64,000 nt of DNA from Eleginops maclovinus (Eukaryota > Chordata > Actinopteri > Perciformes > Eleginopidae), in the NCBI RefSeq assembly GCF_036324505.1, contig NC_086357.1, positions 27,682,293 to 27,746,292 on the forward strand, written 5' to 3'. Under the pieces are notes generated by a model. That model saw only the letters and a program-made list of their open reading frames with translations, did not search any database and was not told where the DNA came from. Of the stretch, positions 36,017 through 49,100 are shown in pieces. The stretch's first letter is position 1, and the number at the start of each line of letters is the position of its first letter. Made by a program: the position numbers and the translations under genes.

Positions 36017-36625
36017 AAACAAAACACAAGTGGTCAATCAGGAATTAAGGTGTGTAGAAATTGGTAAAACTGTAAGGCTTTTTTTTTTTACTTTTGCAAC
36101 GTTTATTGTTTTTGTGTATCGTGTATTTTGTGTTAACATTGTTAATTTGTGATACTACTCTTAAATATGTTTTTTAAATAGCTGTTATGACAGTGCTCTT
36201 TTTATAGTATTTCGTTTTGCTACGTATTCTACCTTCTGTGTCTCACATATACCAAAGCAAATTCCTCGCAAACCAATTTGGGTCCTGATTCTAATTCTGG
36301 TTCCATGTCATGAAGAACACCATAAACACTGGAGACATTTGGAGGACGCGACATTTGTGGACGAAATGTTAAGATCATCATTTAGCAGCAGCGGTGGCAA
36401 GTAACTCAGAACAGCATTTACTCAAGTGCTGTACTTAAGTGCTATTTTTTCATACGGGTACTTCACTTGATTATTTTAAATGTGTCGTTGTAGAAACAAA
36501 CAACTCACTGAAGGCCAAATGTTGTCTTATATGTGTATATCGTTTAGCACGGAGTGACATTGTTCCTTTGTAGCAGTGAAGGGGGAGTGGGTCTATCTCA
36601 ATGTGGAGGAAACTCCTCCCACTGT

Positions 36626-36637
36626 CGCGCATGCGCA
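36626..36637 (+). promoter_or_regulatory. sin3b: NRF1-type palindrome in the sin3b promoter
   Basis: CGCGCATGCGCA matches the NRF1 consensus YGCGCAYGCGCR. It is about 510 bp upstream of the sin3b ATG, in a GC-richer block after AT-rich repeats, so it likely marks the promoter. Confidence 0.65.
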
Positions 36638-36883
36638 GCTCAGTTTTTCACCCCTTTTTTTCTTCACTCCTACTCTGGCTTCCGGACGCCAAGACAGACC
36701 GCTGCCGCCGAATTTAAAGAGACAGGCGATAGTTATTTTAAATACGATAAACGGCAACCATTGTCCCTTAGCTGATTTTTTTTTTTAGCCTCGGCTTGTT
36801 TAACTCGATGGCGATGGTGATGTTGACTCAAAGTCTGTCACCCCCTCCGTCATTTCTCTTCTCCTCCGACTGTACTGTCCACA

Positions 36884-36979
36884 GCTCCAGCTAAAGCCAA
36901 AGCAAAGGGTTTACTGCTCCAGCTAAAGGCAAAGGAAAGGGTTTACTGCCCCAGCTAAAGGCAAAGGAAAGGGTTTACT
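36884..36979 (+). repeat. sin3b: 32-bp direct repeat x3 in the sin3b 5' leader
   Basis: Three units with starts at 36884, 36916 and 36948, each GCTCCAGCTAAAGGCAAAGG then AAAGGGTTTACT with few changes. Between the likely promoter and the ATG, so probably in the 5'UTR. Confidence 0.9.
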
Positions 36980-37134
36980 GCTCCTCGCTTTTTGGGCAGG
37001 CTGGCTTCCCGACCGAGAGGACGGTTTGTCGGCTAGCCAACAACCAGGAGGAGGGTTAATAACACCGAAGGAAGAAAAAAAAAGCTCTCAAGTTGTGGCT
37101 CTCTCAAAAAAGCCTCCCTCCTGTCGCCGGGATA

Positions 37135-40100
37135 ATGGCGAAGATTCAGGCGCACAGCACCGCCAAGCAAATAAACCAAATCCAAGAGAAGCCTTACGTT
37201 ATCACACAAAAGCAAGTGCAGCAGCAGCAGCAGCAGCAGCACTTCCAGAAGCTGAAGGTAAGACAAGGGGGGGAAAAGTAGTCCCTCAGAGTCACTACCA
37301 TTTTGTTCCTGTGTCGAGAGTAGTGAGACCAACGGCTGGCTGCTGGCCTGTTAAAAGTAATGCTGCAGAACATTGTAAAGGTTAAGATGTGTGTGTGTTT
37401 TATTTAATTCATTAATGATTGTGTACAGTTAGCGGTAGTTTCTTTATTTACGGTGCCTGCTAACTCAGACCCCGGTTGTGGGAAGTTCCTCCTTTTTTTT
37501 TTTTTTTTCACCACCCTGAACAAAGTGGAGGACGTCAGCCAGGCTAACAAACGGCTAAAATTCAGCTGATTAGCAGCTTCATTACACCTCTCTTTGTTAT
37601 CGCGATAGTTGGGTATTATCATGTTGTTTTTGTTTTACAGTCCCGCTGAGACTAACCGTATTTAACGAGTCAGTATGTGGGTTATTATCGACTGGCTGTT
37701 TGCTAACGTTAGCCTGAATAAACAACCCCTCTTCTACATGTTAGTCACAACGACCATTATGTCCTAACATCACATAGCTTCAGATGTAGGGAAAAACACG
37801 ACAGGTCCAGTAAACAAAAGCAGCCTGCTGTTTCATTTATGTATTGAGTTATTACTTGGACAGCTTGTACAGCTAACTAGTGCATTTGTTGATACAGCAC
37901 TTCAGCTGACAATGGAGACAGAAAGCATTGTCTATTTATATAACTTCATTTGAACCCTTGTTTTTAATGGCATATACTATTGAGGATTGCAAACATGTAC
38001 TGGCAGCATTACAGTCACTGAAAGTACATTTACTCAAGTACTCAAGTATTTCTATTTTATGCTGCACACACTATTTACTCCACTCCATTTATTAAACATT
38101 TATACTCACTTTTTACATGAGATGAGATAAGTAGCGGTACTGTGTTACTAATACACCCAGTATTTTACGTAATACAATGGTAAAACCACAACATTTAGAT
38201 GCCCCTACATGCATTTGTTAGTAATAAAGTCAGGATAGGATAATATTCTATATGTATGCACAGCTAACTGATGCATTTGTTGATAAAGCACTTCAGCTGA
38301 CAATGGAGACAGAAAGCGTTGTCTCTCTCTCTACCTTCATATGAAACACATGTGTAATGACAGTACCACAGTGTACTTTACTCTCATACTTGAGTATTCC
38401 CATTCAATGCTACGTATACTTCTACTCCAATACATTCTTGAGGCACATATTGTACTTATCTCTCCACTCCGTTCATAAGATGCAGTACTTTTCTTCGAAC
38501 ACACCCACTATTTTACATACCAAGTTGGCCCTGCATTAAAAAAGACACCATGTAAATGCCCCTACATATATTAGTCATGTCACAAAACATACAGAGTACA
38601 TTTTGTCCATGATACTAATGTACTTCTACTTAAACAACATTATTCATAACAGAGTACTTTTTCCACCTCTGCAATTTTACTATAAGAGACACATGAATAC
38701 AATCCATTGTGCTTTTCAACATGCCTCAGAGAGCTGATTCTGAATGCTCAACCATTTCTTATGAAAACTGATAAAGTTGTGAAAAATGAACACGTTAGAG
38801 AGCTGTATTTACAGCCCTGTGAATCCCTCTTCATTAACACACACTAAAGGTTGTATAAGTGACTGTGACTCCTTTACTGATTGTATTTCTCCTCTGTGTT
38901 CAGGTTGAAGATGCCTTGTCATATCTGGACCAAGTCAAGATCCGCTTCGCAAATGATCCCGGCATATACAACAAGTTTCTCGACATCATGAAAGAGTTCA
39001 AGTCACAGAGGTATTCATACAAGAAGTTACTGACTGAAAGAGTTTGAGCAATACATTTTCCACCCCAAAACAGTGTCTTTAGATACTGATTAAACACTGA
39101 AGGAACACATTCATCAATAACTAAGGAACAGGCGGTCATCAGACTGTTCAGCGCTTAAATTCAGCCTGAGATGTAGTTGTGAGATGACAGAAAAGAAAAC
39201 GATTCACTCCTTAAAAACTCTTTTTCGTGAGTCAAGGCAAGGAACATTTCAGCCACAGAGCATCGATACGAGGTGCAAAATCAACACTTTAATATACAGT
39301 TAAAAATCATGACTGAGAGAATGCACAATAAAACAAGGGGAGAAAGCGTAAGGACAGGTGTCATCTCCTCACTTTCTCCCAGGAGTAATAAAGTATTCAG
39401 ATTAAGGACTGAGATTCTTAAGTTCACATTTTGAATGCAGTGCGTTACCGTGTGAGTATTTCTACCCAGCAGTATTATTCCCTTTAGTAATTAAAACGTA
39501 CTAAGCCAGGACAAGAAGTGCTTCCTCTTTTTCTTTTGGTTAACGCCTGTTTTTAATTTATACATCTCAGTAACAAATACATTCAGAGTGTGTTACTCAA
39601 ATCCTCAAAATCAGCGAAACAGGTGCTAAATAAACACCTTTATAAAAGGACATTAATATAAAACTAAAACTCATTAGTAAGACAAGAGAGGAGACAATAA
39701 AGACAAGTGAAAATGGGGATAAAATGGGTAAAGTTGACTTATTTTGTCCCCCAGGACAAATACAGTAATGTGATTCTAATAAAGTGCAAGCAGAGGTGGA
39801 AGAAGTGCTCAGATCTCTCAGTAAAAGTAATAACACAGCAGTGTAGAAATACATCCTGCATTCATCATGTACGTAAAACTACAACGTGAGGATTGGTTTC
39901 TTTTTTAACTCCTGTAGTTTGATTTCATAAAGACCCTTTGAACAAGTGTTTTACATAAAACCTCAAAAGCATTGAGACAGGTGCAAAAGAAACACCTTAC
40001 AAACAGATATTAATATTCAGTTAAAACTCATGAATTAGACAAGAGATAGATGATAGAAATGGATGTAATGTGGTTTTCTCCCTGGATAAATACAGTATTC

Positions 40101-43100
40101 TGATAAAGAACAAGCAGCGATGGAAGGAGTACTCAGATCTTTAAACGTAATAACACAGCAGTGTAGAAATACTGTGGTAAGCAAACATCCTGCATTCATC
40201 ATGTACGTAACATACAAAGTGAGGATTGGTTTGTTTTTTAACTCCTCTCCAACACTCTTTTTCTATGAGTCAACGCGTGTTTCATTTTATACATCTCAGC
40301 AACAAAGAAATTCAAAGTGTGTTACATACAGTAACACCTCCAAAGCATGGAGACAGGTGCAACAGAACTAACTTATAAAAGGACATTCATAAACAACTGA
40401 CGCTCATTACTAAGAGAAGAGAGGATAAAAGTGGATGTAATGTGGGTTTATCTCCTAGTTTTCTCGCTGGATAAATACAGTATTCTGATAAAGTACAAGC
40501 AGCGATGGAAGGAGTACTCCGATCTTCAGTAACACAGCAGTGTAGAAATACTCTGTTACAAGTAAACAAATCGCCTGATGAACAACGTGTTTTCTGCCTT
40601 GTACTATTGCCTCCATCATCCACATCCTAATATTTGTGTCTCTTCTCGTTCTCTCTGGAGCAGCATCGACACACCGGGCGTGATCAACCGGGTGTCGCAG
40701 CTCTTCCACGGACACCCCGACCTCGTGCTGGGCTTCAACGCCTTCCTGCCCCCGGGGTATCGGATAGAGGTCCCCAAGAATGGAGTGGCTTTCCTCCAGT
40801 CGCCCTTCTCTGCACAGGTGAGGCTCTTATAAATTCCCTCTTCTTTATTTATCCTGAAGCTATGAAACGTTCAGCAGGTGCGTTGCTATTAACTCAGAAA
40901 GGTCACTGTTAGATTCTTACGGTGCAGCTGCTTCTTCTGCTCTGAATTGAAATCGCAGAGTCTGTAACAAGGTACAAGAAGATGCAAAATATGCCTTGCT
41001 GAATAACACACATGCATGCTCAGTTTATTGTTGAGTTATGATGTTAAAACAACACTTATTTCAACATCACATGAAAATACTCAATCATGAGAAATGCTGG
41101 ATCAACCATTTCCAATGTAGTGTCATTATAGCCCTTATGAAGATGGAAAGAGTGACAGAAAATACACTTCTTCAGTCACTCTCAACATGCCACAGATGCA
41201 CGTTGTTGTCAAACAGCCAGATAAATATACTGTATAACTTGAAGCTTCTTAGTCGTACATTTAAGGGAAATCCCCAGAAATCCCTCGATGTGCTGCAGTG
41301 ATGAAGAACTTTTACCCTGACGGCAGCTTCCACTGGTTCGCATCACAAAAAGCCAATGGGATTGTAGTGCAGGCAAACCCATGATGAGAGGACGTTACCA
41401 TGTCACCTAAAGTAACATAACAGTAATAACGGTTTTAAAGGAAGACAAAAAGATCCCCTCAAGTCTTCAGAGAACTAGCTTTGATGTCCAATCAATCCTA
41501 CATCCAAAAACACACAGTCCCACTCTTCCTGAGACAACAGCTTTATATGTCTTGTTTTGTTGTGACACATCATGAGTGTTCAGTGCAATCAACTTAAAAA
41601 CCTTAATTCAGATTACCCAAAACTAGTATTTAATCCAGCAGCACACCTGTAGTTCTAATCTGTGGACTATTTCAACCCAGAAGCCCAAATAAAAGGTGGA
41701 AAAGTGTACATTTAATAATCAATATTTCGTGGTTTAAGCTGATTTTGAATGGACAGTGTACGGACAGTAGACATCAAATGGTCTTCCTCTATCTCATCAA
41801 AAAGTCGACATACTAAGTCCATGTTTTAGATGTTGAGTTGTGTTTTCCGTAGCAGTAGAATACCTTTAGTTAATTGTTTCTTGAACAGGTACGGGTTTGG
41901 GTTAGCCAAGGGGCCAAAATATTAAAATCATCTTCTCAATTCAGAACTAGTGTCAGAGCGGGGAGATGTACAGTGTTTCAGGAAAAGGTGACATGCAGGA
42001 ACAAAGAATAAACGTATTCCTTCTTCCTCCTCTGTCTGTGCAGGTGTCTCCAGGCCAGCAGGGGAAGAGTGCCCCCCCCTCTGCCGTGGCGGCCCCCTCA
42101 GGTAGTGCCTCTGCCGCCGGCGTTGAAGCTGGACCCACTCTGACCGCCGAAGTCAAAGCGACTCCATCAGAGTCCCTGTCCACCACCACAACCACCGCCA
42201 CCCCACTTGCAGGACCCCCAGAGCCCCCCAGCAGGCTCTCCCTCCCCCTGACCAGCAGAGAGAACCAGGCCACCACCTCGTCTGTGTCCCCGCCCGCCTC
42301 GGAGACCAGCCCCGTGGAGTTCGACAGTGCCATCAGCTACGTAAACAAGATTAAAAACCGCTTCCTGGATCACCCCGAGATCTACAGAGCCTTCCTGGAG
42401 ATCCTCCACACATATCAGGTACTTTGAGATTACACCTGGTCCGCTACGCTGCTGGAGTGGTGCAGGAATGAGTCCCAAAACCCAGGAATGACTTAGTGTT
42501 TTACAACTTCAGCTTAGAGGTGGTGACGTGGTGTCATGTGACCGTGCTGTAGTTCCTTTATAGCCCAACATTAGCCTCCTTTAGCTTAGCGGTGGTGACG
42601 TGAAGTCATGTGACCGTGCTGTAGTTCCTTTATAGCCCAACATTAGCCTCCTTTAGCTTAGCGGTGGTGACGTGAAGTCATGTGACCGTGCTGTAGTTCC
42701 TTTATAGCCCAACATTAGCCTCCTTTAGCTTAGCGGTGGTGACCTGAAGTCATGTGACCGTGCTGTAGTTCCTTTATAGCCCAACATTAGCCTCCTTTAG
42801 CTTATAGGTGGAGACGTGAAGTCATGTGACCATGCTGTAGTTCCTTTATAGCCCAACATTAGCCTCCTTTAGCTTAGCGGTGGTGCCGTGAAGTCATGTG
42901 ACCGTGCTGTAGTTCCTTTATAGCCCAACATTAGCCTCCTTTAGCTTAGCGGTGGAGACGTGAAGTCATGTGACCGTGCTGTAGTTCCTTTATAGCCCAA
43001 CATTAGCCTCCTTTAGCTTAGCGGTGGTGACGTGAAGTCATGTGACCGTGCTGTAGTTCCTTTACAGCCCAACATTAGCCTCCTTTAGCTTAGCGGTGGT

Positions 43101-46100
43101 GACGTGAAGTCATGTGACCGTGCTGTAGTTCCTTATAGCCCAACATTAGCCTCCTTTAGCTTAGCGGTGGTGACCTGAAGTCATGTGACCGTGCTGTAGT
43201 TCCTTTATAGCCCAACATTAGCCTCCTTTAGCTTAGCGGTGGTGACGTGAAGTCATGTGACCGTACATAACAACCACAAACACATTTCTGGGTTGCAGAA
43301 CTCATTCCGACACCACTCTGTTGTGATGTTTAAAAGTTAATGTTAATATATTTGTTACTGATTCATAGTTTTTCTTGTACATTGATGCATAAACTGTTAA
43401 ACTAGTGATAACATTTCCAAACATATTAATCATATTAAGGATAAAGCATGTAACTTAATGCCATAGCTTTTCAGTTTTAATATCTGTAGCCGTGTGTTCC
43501 TCTGAGATGACTGTATGTGTCCTGTACCCTGACTGTTGTTTGACTTTGATTAAGTTTGATTCCTCACCTCTCATCAGCATTTTTTTACCTGCACCACCCC
43601 CCAGAAGGAGCAGCTGGAGGTGAAGGAGAGCCGGGGCAGCCGGGGCAGCAGCGGCATGACAGAAGATGAAGTTTTTTCTAAAGTTGCCAGTCTTTTCAAG
43701 GGGCAGGAAGACCTGCTGGCCGAGTTTGGCCAATTCTTACCTGACGCCAAGAGATCATTGGTGAGTGGGGCAGCAGACAGAGATAGGCGTAAAAAATAAA
43801 GATTGTTGCACCATCAGTCGTCTGTTGAGTCACAGAATAATAACTTCTGCTTTCCTTTGTTTTGACTACCATCACCACTGAAGTTCTAATGACATTTCAA
43901 CTTCATACAACTGCTCAGAAATACTGTGATGTTATATCTATATTAGTGTATCGACAAATAAGTGGTTTTACATCCTACTTTTTGGAGTACAGTATTTAAA
44001 ATATAAAGCTGTAAGTGGTGTGTGTGGATCAAAGGGATACACATTGATGATTTAATTAACTATTAACAAAAATGGCTGGAATTATTGCGCAATAAATGCT
44101 AATATATATATTTATCGTAATTAATCCAAAAGAGACAAAAATGAAAAACCCAGCATCATAAAAGGGAGGCAGATAAAACATATCAAACAGACAATAATAA
44201 TACGAGTCTTTCCTCAGTGCTGGTCACAATAAATGTAATCAAAGGAACATCAGTCAAAGCCTTTGTGTCTTTAAGCTATTTCTTGAGTGCTGCAATACTC
44301 TGGAACTCCCTACACTGATTTTGATTGGTTGTTAGTTAACGACCCCTTTAATTGGTCCTTCAGTCTGTAGTGTAATTTTGCATTGTTAATTAATTGATTG
44401 TATTCATTTTGTTCTTACTGAGTTATCTGTTTTACCTCCTTATATTCTTATGCATGTGTGTTAGAGGGTTTAAACATTTGACTTAATAGAATTTGGTGTG
44501 TCTGTTTATTCTGTTTATTTTGCCATATTGTTCAAGCCCTTTGAGCTGCACCATCTGTGTGAAAAGTACTGTACAATTACAGCTTTTTATCAAGTTTAAA
44601 TGTATTTTCTAGCAAAAAAGCCAAGAATTCATTGAGTTTTGCTTCATAAATGCTAATGTTACGTGTATTCTTTAACGGTTTTGCTTTATAAGAGTTGTAG
44701 TTGCATAAAACAAGCTTCTTAAACATGTCATCTTGTCCTCTGATAAAAATTGATTGTGCATTTTTGACACTGTTCCCGTTTGCTCCTCTCCTGCAGTTCA
44801 CAGGGAGCTCACTGACGGGAGGCAAAGAGCAGCTAAAAAGGCCGGAGGACGACGACTCGATATCCAAACAGAACAAGAAGAGACCCAGGCCGATCCTCCT
44901 GCAGCACATGTCCCCCCTGCTCAAGGTAAACTCTCCATTTAGAATGAACACCTCAGGGAGAGCAGCGACGTACGTGTGCACGTCCTTGATGAAACTCACA
45001 TTCACCTCATGTTTGCATGCTCTATGGCTCTTCCACATCGCCTCATTATGTGTTAGTACTTCCTGTTAGAGCGGAATTGCTTTTACTTTGCATAGCGTCG
45101 CCTGCTTCATCAGCCTTTATATGCCAAAGAAAGTGCTCTTGAGCTGTTGAATGAACTTGTAGTCAGTTATTACACGTTTTAAGGCGAGAAACGAACCATT
45201 TCGATAACAAATATGTGGTTAGTTTATTCAGGTGATGCATATTTGGGAAGTGACGGAGATATTTGGCGCTGTGAGTGTATGAAAGCTGCCTGTCAACACC
45301 GCTTTTAGAACTACTCTTACTGCCAAAAAGGGTGTTCGCACTGCAAGTCCGACTTTAGCGTGTTTAACTTCAAATGTGAGAGCCACCCATTACGCCATAG
45401 CTACATAGATAGGTAGCTGACGTGAAGCAGCTAGTGCGATAGAAAGATACCTGAGAGGATCTTCATTTGTCATCCTGCCAGCTTCTCTCAGAGGATGGAT
45501 GTGGGGCTGTGGACTTTAACTTCCCACTGTGTAGTTTTACATCTGTATTTATATTAATGCTCCATTCATTGCACTCTGATGTTTATCATATGCTGCTTTA
45601 TGTTGTCTTAACTTCAGTAGTGTTTATTTGTCAGACAGTTTATAGATTCCTTATCTTCATAGTCAACTGTATATATCTTTATATTTTCTATAATCCCGCT
45701 TCATTTCTATTTCTGTTTTGAGATGTTTGTATTTTAGAGTTTATTATTTCTACCTTTTCACTTCTGATTGTATGCGAGGCCTTGTTTTGTTTGACGCTGC
45801 TGCAAGACATTTCTTTCCCAGTTTGGGATTAAGGAAGTACTTCTTATCTGTGAATAATCCCAAATAAAATGCATTGTTTAAAATACTGTTCACGACTTAC
45901 TGTGAATAAGCAACAAGTCAGAAAGCTACAAATACATGAACTCCATAACTGATGTAAATATAAGGATCATTAACCAGCTGTGTGTTTGTTTTGTTCAGAA
46001 GAAAATGAAGTATTCCTGCACCAAAGACCAGTCGTTTGCTTCTGTGGGCAAGCATGGCGTCTTAAGAGAATTCTCCTTCTTTGATAAGGTGAGGCTCCTC

Positions 46101-49100
46101 TTTCTTCTTCTCCTACGTTGAACCACTACCACGGTCTTCTTCAATAACTCCTCTGACCTTCCTCGTTCACCCTTCAGGTCCGCCGCCTGTTTAAGAGCCA
46201 GGAGGTCTACGAGAACTTCCTGCGCTGCATCGCCTTGTTCAACCAGGAAGTAGTTTCTGGAGCGGAGCTGCTGCAGCTGGTCACGCCTTTCCTGGGGTGA
46301 GTGTCGGGAGGATGATGGAGATGAATGAATGTGTGGAGAAGGTTTATATCGAATGAGAAAGATCGATGCAATTACTGCAAGGAGCTGACATGGGTCGCTA
46401 ATATCTGGTGTTATAAGATCATTAGCAATAGATGTATTTATTTTCTTCTGATTGTATCTTCACACAACAACAGACTGACCTTACAGTTATTCAGTAGAAG
46501 TGATAAAATGATAGTAAATCCTTTAATTAAAAAGAGAATTACCAATATTGTCTGACTGGAGTAGGTGTTTCCTGAAGCCTGAGCTTATTTCTCAACAAAG
46601 CATTATCCTAATTAGTCCAAAACAGCAGAAAATAGATTAAAATGAAGAACGACGGCATCACAGATAGGAGGCAGATCAAGAAAACAGGCAATAATAATCA
46701 GTCTTTTCTAAGTATCGGTCAAAAGAAGTGTAATAAATAAACACAGAGAGAGGAAGAAAGCTGTGAAAGTCTTTGTATCTGTAATAGATCCCTTTAGAGG
46801 TCACATATATGAAGTTATGGGTTATAGAACCTCTGCTAAAATAAGTAAACATACCATCGTTGCTCTCTTTGAGGATCCTCCCCTCTCGTTCCTGATCAGC
46901 TGTTCTTCTCCTGATTTATCTGCCATTCATGATTATTTCCTCCTTCTCCTTCCAGGAAGTTTCCTGAACTGTACACACAGTTCAAGTCGTTTCTGGGGGA
47001 CAAAGAGCTCTCTCATGCCGTGTCCGGGCTGTCGGATCGCTACATGGAGGGGGGAGGGGGCCGCGAGGTGGATTACGCCTCCTGTAAGCGCCTGGGGTCC
47101 AGCTACAGAGCGCTGCCCAAGACCTACCAGCAGCCCAAGTGCAGCGGACGCACCGCCCTCTGCAAGGAGGTACGGCTGCTGTTACTCAACATGTAGCACA
47201 GGAACGGGGGGGGGGGGTTTCTCCTTCAATGTGTTTCATGTTCAGATTCCTGATGCAACACCAACGAAACATAGAAAAACACTTTCAAAAGATGAGTTTT
47301 CTCAACAAGAGAAAAACGTTTGCAAATTTTACTTAAAAGTTTGAAATCAGGATCAAGTCCTTCAGCGGGGAGATGTACACGCTATTTGTGAGGCTGAATC
47401 TAAAATCAAATGTCACTCATTTTGGATCAAACACATCTTCAATATTTCAAGATCCTACGCTTCACTATTGGAGCTTTGATGAAATATTTACACCAGCAGA
47501 TTTTTCAAAATGAATCATCAGTCAGGATCAAAAATACAAATGAAGATTCACAACAGAAGCATGTCGGCGGCTGCACACACAAACAGAATGAGAGGAATCA
47601 GGTTTTAAGAAAGTAACAAACATGACATTATTTTGGCATCATTATCCTTTTTATCAGTGAAAGACTTTTACTGATCTAGGATCTGTACCAACCTCTTGTA
47701 TTTTATAAAGTCTGTAGAATAACTTCCTGAATAATATCTTCCCATATTTCTCCAATAAAAAAGTGATGCTTCTTGCAGTTTGAATATTGCTGTGGCCCAT
47801 TTTGCATTCATTACTTTAACTGTTCAACCCAGAAAAACGTCTCTTTTCCCACATTTACACATTTTAATATCCCAAATCTAACACAATATCCAGTCCCTTA
47901 CCTTGATATCGATGTAATATCGAGCAGCTAAAGCTAGTGGTCTTCTTATCGCATATTCAGATCAGCTCAGATTGACCTTTTGTCCCAATTTGGGTAATTA
48001 TTTTACCAACGACATTTCACATGAAATAAATAAGGAGATAAAATAGAAAATAAACCGTAAATATTTGCAAATCAATATAAGGAATAGAAATACACATTGA
48101 CAGTAAAATATATTAACGAACGTCAGTGTGATGTCTGTGTTTTCCAGGTGTTAGAATAGCACGTCACTGTGAAATATTCTCCTGTAAGGTTTCCCATTGA
48201 TGACTTTACCTTTCTGTGTGTGAAGGTGTTGAACGACACCTGGGTGTCATTCCCCTCGTGGTCGGAGGACTCCACCTTCGTCAGCTCGAAGAAGACTCCC
48301 TACGAGGAGCAGCTGCACCGCTGCGAGGACGAGAGATTCGAGGTGAGATTCTTTTGACTCTCCTCTCAACAGAGGGAGCTTTGTGCAGACATCACAACTC
48401 AGAATTCATCTTTTGGTTCCCCCGCTGTCTTTAAGAGGAGAGGAACCGCTCGTACACAAAGGTTTCCACGCGGCCTCGGAAACAATTCTCTGATTGACCT
48501 TTACCTGATGATGAGCTACAGGGCTCAGAGCTCCAAGAAACAACAACATTTCAGAATCAGATCAGAGCTTCTTCATGTGTCCCGTAACGGGGGAATGTTT
48601 CTGTTTGTTTGTTGAAGTTTTGTTTTATGTTAATTCATCAGTACGGTTTTAATGGTGCCTGTGAGCTGCAGGAGAGGAGCGAACGGGACCAGTGTCCAAA
48701 ATAAACAATCAATCATCCGAGTGCAAGTTGATGTTAAAGAAGCTGGAAAAAAAGAGGCTTTAACCGACATGTTTAGGGTTAGAAAACCAAACTTTACTCA
48801 GACTTACACTTACTCTGAGATAAAGGGGAATGATTGGAACCCATTATGTGTCTTTCTAAAGTGTCCTGCTCTCCCCTCTGTGTGTTTCAGTCCCTGATGA
48901 TGAGCTACCTGGCAACAACAGGGCAGTCTATCAGAGCTTAATAGGGATGATCGTAGCGTGCAAATGGTTTAATGGACCAAAGTATTTTAGATATGAATGC
49001 AGGGAACACCCTCCCCAGTCATGTCACATGGCAGCACATGCAGGTTGGCTTCCTTTCAGTTTTTAAACGGTTGAATAAAGTTGACTTTGATTCCTTTGCT

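Larger units (their letters stand above)
38904..43760 (+). other. sin3b: sin3b exons 2-5: PAH1 and PAH2 domains
   Basis: PAH1 (about residues 42-113; exons 38904-39010 and 40664-40817) reads [20 protein letters not shown], then [15 protein letters not shown] and [23 protein letters not shown]2 (about 219-303; exons 42044-42418 and 43605-43760) reads [33 protein letters not shown] and [17 protein letters not shown]. These four-helix modules bind amphipathic helices of repressors. Between them is a roughly 90-residue Pro/Ser/Thr/Ala-rich linker in exon 4, longer than in the human protein. Confidence 0.92.

Noticed and set aside
45470..45870. Possible LINE 3' end in sin3b intron 6
   Set aside because: The tail-like phrase GGGATTAAGGAAGTACTTCT resembles L2-type ends, but no coding remnant or clear boundary supports an element call.
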